Positions 48,868 to 58,611 of a stretch of 64,000 nucleotides of DNA are shown here, piece after piece (the stretch's first letter is position 1; every line of letters begins with the position of its first letter). The position numbers were made by a program, and so were the translations under genes. This stretch comes from Escallonia rubra (taxonomy: Eukaryota; Streptophyta; Magnoliopsida; Escalloniales; Escalloniaceae). Below the pieces are notes generated by a model. It was not told the DNA's origin and ran no database searches. It saw only the letters and a program-made list of their open reading frames with translations. The DNA lies in contig JAVXUO010002075.1 of NCBI GenBank assembly GCA_033065855.1, forward strand, positions 112,018-176,017. The letters run 5' to 3'.

Positions 48868-51144
48868 TTAAGGGTGTTTGAAACCACCTGCTGTGTATCC
48901 AGCATCAACAACAATAACTTGCCCGGTGACGTATGAAGCAGCAGGAAGGCAAAGGAACGCCACCACTGATGAAATCTCACTAGGCTCAGCTATGGGTCGA
49001 AGAGGCGTTCGAACCATTAGTTCCGTGTACAAATTCACAAGGGATTCATCGATACCTTCCTGCATTGAATGAGATCGACATTGTAAGCTACTCTCATGTA
49101 GTGCTGAGATACAATCGCAGATTGAAAACAAAACCAATAAGCAATTCAAGATATAACTAAGCCTCGTGAGCGTCCCTCCTAACAGTCAATTGGTTCTGAG
49201 TTGTACATGATTTCACATGGTATATGAGCAGGTTGATCCAAGCCCTGGAGAAGCCCATCACCGTACTTCTTCCATGGCATCCGATATACAATAAGGTCTT
49301 TTCTTTCTTCTTGGTGTTTGGGTGTGTGTCTTGGTGGGGTGGGGGTGGGGGGAAGATTACCTGCATCGACATAGTGGTCTTAACAACCCATGGTGAAACA
49401 GTATTGATGCGGATATTATCCTTTGCCCATTCACAAGCAAGGTTCTTCGTCAGTTGATTGATTGCACCTGAATAAGGAACCCACCATCTCTGAGAATTGA
49501 GAAACCAAAGAATTGTGTGCTTTCTTTGCAGGAACAAAACCAATTTACCTTTAGATGCTGCATAGAGTGAGAGTGCAGGAAGGGCCATGGAACCAGCAAC
49601 AGATGAAATGAACACTATACTTGACCTGCCAGATGCTTTCAGGAGGGGGTGCGCAAGTTGGCATAGATGGTAAGGCGACTCAAAGTTAGTCCCCATTATG
49701 CTCGAGTAATCTTCCACGGTGTGTTGTGTGGCTGATTTAATCAGAGTTGTTGCAGCATTGTTGATCTATGGTACAAATGTAATTGTAGTGAATCCATGCT
49801 TGGAGTGTTCAGAAACAAATGCCTAGAAATCTAGGGGGATTTAAAAAGAAAATTTGCAGTCTTTACGTTATTAAGTTACGCTGGCTCTAAAAGTCAGGCA
49901 GCCAGCAGTATTATCATGTTTAACAGTCACCTAGAGTGCAAGCCCGGATTGATTGTACATGAAGAGACGTTAATGAAAGATAAATCGAGATGAACTACCA
50001 CCATGCAAGTGCACAAATATGACGGATATATGAATGCGGTCAAATGCAAGCGGAAAGAATCCAACACAAGACCTTGCGCATCAATATCCTTGCCCAACAA
50101 TGTTATCATGTTTAACATACATTTCGATGCATCCCATGAGATATGTGGAAACACACCCGTCAAAACACTCTTATTAGTGGCGTTTTGACCAAATGCTATG
50201 GCTTTATTTGATGCCACTAATTAGTGACTTCTATAAGTAAGCAAACAGGCTATAAGGGGTGCCATGTAAAATTGTGGACTGGTAAAAGTGAATTGCACAT
50301 GGAGCTGAACTCACAAGCAAGTCGAGTTTGCCATGAAAAGCAGAAGAGACGGTCTTCATCAGCTCCACCCTCTGTTCTCTTGACGTCAAGTCGCATACCG
50401 AGCCACTCACTTTGTACCCTTTCCCTTCCCATTCTTGCAACCTCTCATCCAGCTCTTTCTGGTTCCTTGAACAGGTATGTATTGCAGCACCAAACCCTGC
50501 CAATTCCTCCACTGTGGCATACCTACACATAACAATCACTTATTAATATTATTAGCTTGCTTGACTATCGCCAAATTTACCGTACTCTCTCCGTTCCTAA
50601 ATAACTATTACACTGTTTTATTTTTACCTCCAAAAAAGTAACTGTCCATGTTAAAAAGTTGGGCATCGAAATACCGATACGGAGATATATGTAGAAAGCA
50701 CCATAACAAACTTAGCTAATAGGGCTAGCAATCAAAATAGATTAAATTGAAACCCTGGTCGTAGAAAGATAGCTACAATTCGGATGATATGTTTTTAAGC
50801 GACTTTTATTTTATGATGTTAAAAATTTGTTAAAAACTATCACGAAAAGTGTTAGTATAAATGCCATCTAATATTTATGTTCAAGGACTATTAGTGTCGC
50901 TATAACTATCTTTCTACGATGACGATTCAGTTTAACAGTCAAAAAAATTTCACCAGAGTAAAAGCAATTGCAAGTTTCACTCACTGCAGAGCTCAAGCAG
51001 TTCTCCAAAAACCGTGTGGAGAGATGGAGAGAGAGAGACTAACCCAATGCCTCTGGTACCACCAGTGACTAGAGCAGTCATCCCCTTGAGAGACCATCTT
51101 GCATCTCTGGAACTGGAAGTAGGAGGCTCTTCCTGACCAGCCAT
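48868..51144 (-). CDS. Tropinone reductase-like short-chain dehydrogenase (274 aa)
   Basis: Five exons join in frame with GT-AG introns: 51044-51144, 50315-50522, 49549-49765, 49361-49467, 48868-49059. The protein begins MAGQEEPP and has the classical SDR layout. The NADP(H)-binding TGGTRGIG is at about residues 27-34, INNAAT follows near 105, catalytic Ser lies in FISSVAG, and Tyr and Lys in YAASKG. Then come [42 protein letters not shown] and [10 protein letters not shown], phrases typical of the plant tropinone reductase-like family. The usual NNAG is NNAA here. Such enzymes reduce small ketones in the cytosol with NADPH. The substrate cannot be told from sequence, and true tropinone activity is rare in the family. 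An in-frame ATG-lacking extension upstream was not used. The gene appears intact between two giant MULEs. Confidence 0.9.
50583..50680. repeat. Solo MITE-like end in SDR intron 1
   Basis: A 'tactctctccgttcctaaat'-type sequence, followed by 'aactattacactg', resembles the end of a Stowaway/mariner-type MITE. I did not find the opposite end. Confidence 0.35.
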
Positions 51145-51189
51145 GTTTATTGTTGTACTTTTCAGAAACCTCTCTGCAACGCACAAGGC

Positions 51190-51480
51190 TCAAGGCTCCT
51201 CCTGAATCAACAGAGATGTCTCCGCTTTGTACAGATTACATTATGAATGATATATAGATATGACCGGCAGCAGGAAATTAAAGATGGCAACTTGTGTTAC
51301 ATTCATTGGCGAGAAAATCTTGGTGCTGCTCCACACACAAGTCAAAATTTTGGTGCTGCTGTTGCTACAGGTTGGAGAATGGTCAGAAGTATCTGTTAGT
51401 AAAACTCACCCTTTGATTTGTAGTTTCTATAACAAAACATGCGCACCGCACCCATATCGGTGAAGCATGCCAAAATAATA
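51190..51480. other. Upstream region of the SDR gene
   Basis: Probable promoter region of the minus-strand SDR gene. I see a weak 'tatatagata' near 51251 but no convincing element. The 67-codon frame on the plus strand is not supported. Confidence 0.3.
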
Positions 51481-51483
51481 TAT

Positions 51484-51818
51484 TATCTCCGTCTCATATA
51501 ATTTGATCAATTTTTTTTTTAAGCTGCCTCACAAAAATTATTTATTTTCAAATTAAGAAATATTCTGTAAGTACTTTTACATATTTACATTTTTTACACT
51601 TTTTTATTATATTTCTCTCTTCACATTTAAATCTCCATCAACTCGTTTTCCTCTCCTGACCCACTTTTTTATTCATTTACCTCTCATCTCCTCTCTATAA
51701 AGGGTAGAATGAGAAACACTCTCTCTAAATGGTAGAATGAGAAACACACAATATATCACTTAAATTCTTAATCTGCGTGCAAAAAAAGTTGATCAAATTA
51801 TGTGGGACAGAGGGAGTA
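51484..51818. mobile_element. Stowaway/mariner-type MITE, about 330 bp
   Basis: The left end 'ctccgtctcatataatttgatcaa' and the right end 'ttgatcaaattatgtgggacagagggag' are inverted copies with small differences. The right end is followed by TA, and the left begins at a TA. The CTCC..GTC/GGGACAGAGGGAG termini are characteristic of these MITEs. No coding sequence. Confidence 0.8.
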
Positions 51819-52054
51819 TAGTTTTATTTAGACTTCATGCTGAATTACTTGTTACAGCAGTTTAGAGTAATGAAAAGATACAGAGGTAGTCAGTCCGTGA
51901 GAAATATGACAAAGTCCCTGCACTAAAGACGTTATTACCTCCTTGCGTGCAGGCGTCGACAGCAGATAAAGTTTACAAGACAAAACTCATTTGCACAGCT
52001 GATGTGCACGTGCAAAGAAAATCGGAATGAATTAGTCCACGATCATGTTAATAT

Positions 52055-52056
<2 letters not shown>
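51819..52056. other. Nothing recognised
   Basis: About 240 bases of mixed sequence between the MITE and a TA microsatellite, with no feature seen. Confidence 0.3.

Positions 52057-52120
<64 letters not shown>
52057..52120. repeat. (TA)n microsatellite before E3
   Basis: An uninterrupted AT run of about 63 bases, followed by aacatatat and the E3 terminus. Confidence 0.95.
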
Positions 52121-52122
<2 letters not shown>

Positions 52123-52172
52123 ATATATGGGGCTGATCCACAACCACCGGTGGGAAATTAACGATTTATCCA

Positions 52173-52378
52173 CCGAATCGCTGCTAAGAGCAGCGATTGC
52201 ACAAAACAAAAAAAATCCAATCGCAAGAAAGAGTTGCGATTGGAATTATTGGACAAAAACCCCAATCGCAACTCTTTCTTCCGATTGGAATGATTAAAAA
52301 AAAATCCAATCGCAACAAAGAGTTACGATTGGAATCATTGCACAAAAATGCCAATCGCAACTCTTTGTTGCGATTGCT
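52173..52378. repeat. E3 left-arm hairpin cluster
   Basis: A terminal CGAATCGCTGC / GCAGCGATTG hairpin (about 52173) and four CCAATCGCAAC..GTTGCGATTGG-type hairpins near 52216, 52263, 52306 and 52351, some with a mismatch. C-rich runs follow (52390-52665). Confidence 0.9.
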
Positions 52379-52389
52379 TTTGTCCTTTT

Positions 52390-52990
52390 TTCTCCCCCAC
52401 CCCTCCACCCCCCCCCCCCCACCCCTCCTCCAGTCAACCTTCCTTCCCCCCCCCCCCCCGGTGGCCCCCACCCTTCGGGCATGTCCTTTTTCCCCCGAAA
52501 GAGAAAGACAAGGCACCACCCCATTGTCCTTTCCCCCCACCCCCACTGTCCTTTCCCCCACCCGTGATGCCCTCTTTCCCCCCGTGATGACCCCTTCCCC
52601 CCACGCGTCATTTCCCCCCCTCCCCCCAACCCCACGTGTCATTTCCCCCTCCCCCCACCCTACTGCTCACTCACGGGTTTCCTACGAGAAAATGTCTTCT
52701 TTCTTCCTTTTCTCTCTCTAAAATCCCCCTCTCCGAATCATTTCTTCCAATCTCCTCATTCTCCATATCTCACTTACGTAATCTCCACAACAATACAAAC
52801 AAAAAAATTTTACGCTTGAAGATCGGTGGATTTTTCGTCATTTTTTTCAAGTCAAAACAAGTAAGTATTTTGAATTTTCTTATAATTCAATGTTAATTTC
52901 AAATTGTTCTTACCAATTGATTGTTTAAATTGTGTTACGCTTAAATTGTACTTACCATTGTCTAAAATTCGTGTTTATGGCGTCAAAATT
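52390..52990. other. E3 left arm: C-rich then AT-rich segment
   Basis: C-rich low-complexity sequence to about 52670, then a pyrimidine-rich leader-like stretch with 'aacaagtaagta' near 52857. No gene. The counterpart in the right arm is about 63230-63835. Confidence 0.5.
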
Positions 52991-54250
52991 ACGTTTTTAC
53001 AAATCGGGGTATTACATTCGAAAGATTAGAAAATAGCGATTTTTTACGAATTTATAAAAAATAGTTAGAGCTAGATTTTGCCAAAGTGAAAAAAAGAGAC
53101 CCTAGATATTTTTAAAAGATCTGTATCAGGTAAAAGATTCAGATTATTCCCAAGACTGGAAAAGGGTTAACTGATACACGCAACCTTGTAACTTCGCAGT
53201 GTAATTTAAAATATCAAGCTAGCGCAATTTCGCGCGAAACTTTTTTGAGAACCCTAGGATGTTGGGAAGTTCTATTCCCCAGGAATTCGGGCCATTCCAA
53301 AGCCGTTAGCAATTTTTTTGCCGAACGGGCTTTTAAGCGCTCGATCCAGACATCGGTTCGGGATTTTTGGGCTAAAAATCCCTAAAATACTTTTTAGATC
53401 AAGAATCAACTCAGGAACCTTAAAATAGCATCTTAAAGCACTTTTGAGATTTTTCTTGATGCCAGGGGCATTATGGTAAATTGCCACCCCGAGAGGGATA
53501 TTTTGGTAATTTTACGGTGTCAAGTTTTTCAAACGACTTTTCAGTCCATAAATGTAAGCACAGCACCTGAAAGGCTGATTTGAAGCCGATTCGCGGGGCG
53601 TTGGGGTTGCTAAAGGTGAAAACTTAATTAGACATAAAATATAGCTAGAGCTAGATATTGCCAAAGTAAAAAAAAGAGACCCTAGTTATTTCTAAAATAT
53701 ATGTATCAGGTAAAAATTTCAGATTTTTCCAAAGACTAGAAAGGGGTTAACTGATACGCGCAACCTTGTAACTTCGCAGTGTAATTTAAAATATCAAGCT
53801 AGCGCGATTTCGCGCGAAACTTTTTTGAGAACCCTAGGATGTTGGGAAGTTCCATTCCCCAGGACTTCGGGCCATTCCGAGGCCGTTAGACATTTTTTTG
53901 CCGAACAGGCTTTTAAGCGCTCGATCCGGACACCGGTTCGGGATTTTTGGGCGAAAAATCCCTAAAATACTTTTTAGATCAAGAATGAACTCAGGAAGCT
54001 TAAAATAGCATTTTCAAGCACTTTTGAGATTTTTCCTGATGCCATGGGCATTTTGGTAATTTACCGCCCCGAGAGGGGTATTTTGGTAATTTTACGGTGT
54101 CAAGTTTTTGAAATGACTTCTCAGTCCAGAAATGTAAGCACATCACCTGAAAGGCTGATTTGAAGCCGATTCGCGGGGCGTTGGGGTCATAATGAACCCC
54201 GGGCCATTTCGATAATTTGCCGCTCATCGGGGGCTATTTTCCTAATTTTA
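52990..54250. repeat. E3 left-arm tandem units (about 580 bp)
   Basis: The marker AGGATGTTGGGAAGTTC lies at 53257 and 53837 (spacing 580). Both units contain TTTCGCGCGAAA (53228-53239 and 53818-53829) and a 'ttagaca'-type junction like the short E2 unit. They are homologous to, but diverged from, E2 units. Confidence 0.9.
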
Positions 54251-54735
54251 CATTACAGAAATTTCCCGAATGACTTTTAGTTCAGGAAAGGGTGTGAGAC
54301 ACCCGAAAAGTTATTTTAAAGTTGTGAATTACATGTTTGTTGGGGCGATGACTGCCACAGGGTATTTTGCATAAGTTGGGGGTGTTTTGGTAACTTTCTC
54401 CCTTAAAATATTATGAGGAAATATTTGGTATATAATTGATGTAATACATTTAAAAAGTGGTTTAAAAGCGGTTTTGAGGTGTTGGGGGTGTAGAGGCCAT
54501 CGGGGGGGGGGGGGGATATTGCTCAATAACCACGTTGGCGCTACATTTCAGGGCACTAGCGTTATTAAGCGCTCGGAGTGGTGGGAAGCGAGGAATGATA
54601 TCAATACATTAAAATAATGATTTAATGAATATTGCTAATGCGTTGGTAAGCTAGGTTAACGATTCAGTTACAGTTTTGGAATGTAAATATTATGGACGTT
54701 AAGTTGGTTTACGATTATATTTTGTTCTTACAGAT

Positions 54736-57733
54736 ATGGATTTCAACCCTGGACCTCATGATACATCAATCTTATACGATGACGATGACCACGTCGCGAG
54801 GCACGTATTTGACGGTGTCGATAGGGGTGTTTTGGAAACAATTCAAAGCACAAGTCACCTCGACGAGTGGGTACTGAACGAGGAACAAATACAACTATTA
54901 CACCGTCAAAATTTGACTGTGTTCACCGATTGCGGGAATTGGTCTCGGCACGACGATTGCCTTATATCCGCTCTAGTTGAACGATGGAGGGGCGAGACGA
55001 ACTCATTTCACTTTCGGTTTGGTGAAATGACTATTACATTAGAGGACGTCGGATTTATACTTGGAATCCCATGTCACGGCAGACCCATTACTTCGAGTAA
55101 AACGTCTGCATCCATAGCGACGATGGCTAGGCAGTATTTTCCTGGGATTCCGAGGGACGCTCTTACAACCAACGGCATAAAACTTAAATGGCTGAGAGAG
55201 CAGTACGGCGAGCTACCGGATGAATACACTCCTCATGATTTGGTGACGTATACGAAGGCATTCCTTTTGTATATTACTGGATCTATACTACTTCCGACGC
55301 CAAAAAAAAACACGGTGCATCCGAAGTATATGGTGTTCTTGGAGGATCTTGAGGAGGTATACTCGTATTCGTGGGGTTCAGCTGTCCTTGCGCACCTATA
55401 TCGAGCATTGCACAAAGCTACGAGAAAGGGTGCCAAGTCCATTGCCGCCTGCATCACTCTGTTACAGGTTTGACGTTTTTGTCCAATATTCTTGGTTGAC
55501 GTGTCAATATATTCGTGATTAATTACTAATTCCATATAATGTTTGCGTTCACAGGTTTGGTCTTACGAGAGGCTACCCACGGGTCGTCCACAGCCCGTAG
55601 CTGATTCCGATGAGACGTGGCCTAGGGTGTGGGCCTGGGGGCCTACGACCAAACGGATGAGACGGGTAGACCCTCACCACCATCTAATGTTCTATCGGGG
55701 GGAACTAGATATGATGGATGCATCCCAGGTGACGTGGCAGCCATATGGGAAGGTGATGCATCGGTTGGATGAGTTGTGTTGGCAACTTCCGGTGTCGTAC
55801 GTGCTGGCAGGTTTGGTTCGGGTGCCACTTATTCACTTCGAGTTACGTGAGTTTCCGATGCCCAATCGAGCTATGAAACAAGCTGGCTGTCTACAAGGGA
55901 TACCAAAACCCGCTGTAGACATGCGGCGATACAGGAGCGGTCGAGGTCCGAATTTTGAGGTGCCTGATGCCTTGAATTTGCTGAGCGACGAGGTGCAACA
56001 GTGGAATACTTGGCAAGAAACGTATGGTAGCCTTGTATCGCTCAAGGACGACGGCACCAGTACTGAGGAGTACCTGCAGTGGTTTCTCAAGGTGACGCGC
56101 ACGAGGGTGACTCGCCCTTCCCAAGTGAGGACCAAATCGTATGCGCCACGTGAGGTCTATGACCAGTTCTGGGCATTGAGCATTGTAAGTCAACCTAGTG
56201 TTGTTTCAATATTTATTTGCGCACCTTCTCGACCATGCCTGAAATGATGACGGTGATTTTTCTATGCATGTTTTTTAGGTTGACTAGGGCACTGAGGTGT
56301 TTAAGCAGCTCGAGCGGTTTGACTGGTATGTCGCGCATGCGCCTGACAGTCTCAAGAGCTCCATTGAGAGGTACAAGACTGATCTTCACAACTTTAGTGT
56401 TGCGTACCGGGGTTACCAAGGGGAGCCGTCTAGTCGCTTGCCTCCTGACGCGTACGGCTCTCAGCCCCAGAGTCAGGGCCTGGGGGAGCCGTCTAGTCGC
56501 TTGCCTCCTGACGCGTACGACTATGTGCCCCAGAGTGTGGTGTGGGAGCCGTCTCGTCAAAGGACCCCTGACACGTACGACTATGTGCCCCAGAATGTGG
56601 TGTGGGAGCCGTCTAGTCAAAGAACCCCTGACGCGTACGACTCTGTGCCCCAAAATGCGGTGTGGGAGCTGTCTAGACGCTTGCCTCCTGACGCGCCTTT
56701 GCCCCAGAGGGAATTCTGGGAGCCGTCTAGACTGTGGCCTCCTGACACGTACGACTCTCAGCGCCAGAGTCAGGTGACCCAAGTAGGAATCCAGGCCTCG
56801 CGCCCAAGCAACCGGTCGGATAAAGGACAAGCGACAAAGCCATTGAGGCCGAACAAGCGGGATTGGATCGACCGGCACTACTTCGGGCCTGAGCCTGTCG
56901 ATTCAACAGACTTTCCTCTTGGAACATGTCTAGGTCACGCGGATGTGAGAATGTTGGCACCGGAGACAGATATTTCAAATTTCGTCATGAACGCTTATAT
57001 AGATCTGCTCCGGATTAGAGAGCTACGTTATAACCAGTGCGAAGATTTGAAGCTTAACATGCATCCCACTTACTTTGTCACATTAATGGTGACCAGCATG
57101 AGGGAGTTAACAGAATGGAGGAGGCGAGGGGCAGGCAAGGGTAAGTGGAAACCATCTGGAAACGTATTAGGCCTGTTGAACGCAGACTACCAATGTCACG
57201 CTGCCGATGCGAACCTTGTCATGATACCTTGCCATCATGAAAACCACTGGTTCCTATTAGTTCTCCATCCAGCGAACAGACAGGTCAACATATACGATAG
57301 CCTAAGGGAGGACTCTCCTGGGCGGTCGCTGGCACAGATGTATAGCGAGTACATCACTGTAGTGGTTAGTTTTTATCGGTTGACCTTGGCTCATAGCATA
57401 TTCTTATTGTAACATAGGCTTGATGATCTTTTTAATTGTTGGATGCAGACTACTATCTTCTCGCTAGCGTGCCGAGATTATTCGGGGGAATCCATCACCA
57501 GGAATTCGACGGTAGAGCCTTGGACGGTCGTGATGATACAGGACCGACCAAAGCAATATAACAGTCACGATTGCGGGATTTACGTCCTCAAGTACATGGA
57601 CTACATTGCTCGCTCGGAGGTGCTCAGATATACGTCGTGGACTAGGAAGGCTGCCTTGACGTTTAGGTATAGGATAGCCTGGGAGCTGAAAAAGAATGAA
57701 GCTAGATGGCTTCATTACCATTATCCTAACTAG
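54736..57733 (+). CDS. E3 PMD-ULP1 fusion gene (one TAG at the start of exon 3)
   Basis: Exons 54736-55467, 55555-56184, 56279-57364 and 57449-57733, with a 5' UTR intron at 54646-54733. The domain layout is as in E2: plant mobile domain in exons 1-2, then a linker in exon 3 with about six copies of a ~21-residue PSSRLPPDAY-type repeat (three in E2). Protease residues are His in NHWFLLVL, Asp in IYDSL, Gln in RPKQYN and Cys in HDCGIYVL. Codon 3 of exon 3 is TAG (56285-56287), where E2 has CAG. Its AG could itself act as an acceptor nine bases downstream of the usual one, which would remove the stop in frame. If that does not occur the gene is broken. No other stop was seen. Confidence 0.82.
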
Positions 57734-58480
57734 CGTGACTAAGGTGCAATGAGCAAAGAACCCCTTAAAAAATGTACATGTATTTTCGCAAGCTATGAAT
57801 TTGGCGATAAAGTGTGCGCGAATATGCCTTTTATAGGAAAACCAAATATATTATTTGTCTCGATTTTCGCCGAAATTCATAGAAATGGCCTATTAGCGTG
57901 CCTAAGGGGCAATGAGCGAAAAAAAAGTGACAAAAAAAATTACAAGATTTTTCGGAAGTTATGAATTGGGCCCTAAAGTGTGCCCGAATAGGCCCTTCAT
58001 AGGAAAACCCAAAAAATAACGTGTCTCGTTTTTCGCCGAAATTCTTACGAATGGGCTAACTAGCGTGCCTGAGGTGCAATGAGCGAAAAAAAAGTGACAA
58101 AAAAAATTACAAGATTTTTCGGAAGCTATGAATTGGGCCCTAAAGTGTGCCCGAATAGGCCCTTCATAGGAAAACCCAAAAAATAACGTGTCTCGTTTTT
58201 CGCCGAAATTCTTACGAATGGGCTAACTAGCGTGCCTGAGGTGCAATGAGCGAAAAAAAAGTGACAAAAAAAATTACAAGATTTTTCGGAAGCTATGAAT
58301 TGGGCCCTAAAGTGTGCCCGAATAGGCCCTTCATAGGAAAACCCAAAAAACAACGTGTCTCATTTTTCGCCTAAATTCGTACGAATGGGCTAACTAGCGT
58401 GCCTGAGGTGCAATGAGCAAAAAAAAAGTGACAAAAAAAATTACTACAAGATTTTTCGGAAGCAATGAATTGAGTGATAA
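57725..58480. repeat. E3 tandem array between converging genes, about 167-bp units
   Basis: About five units, with the marker CTAACTAGCGTGC or variants near 57727, 57890, 58056, 58222 and 58388. The first contains the PMD-ULP1 stop codon, as in E2. Units are homologous to the E2 array, with 'gaggtgcaatg' where E2 has 'catgtgcaatg'. Confidence 0.92.
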
Positions 58481-58611
58481 ATTGTGCACGAATAGGCCCT
58501 TCCAAAAATATCAATAATCCACAAACCAAATCACAAATTAAAGATTCAACAAACCAAATCACAAATTTAAACATTATAAAAGTTATTCGTTATACAACTG
58601 AAACATTAACC

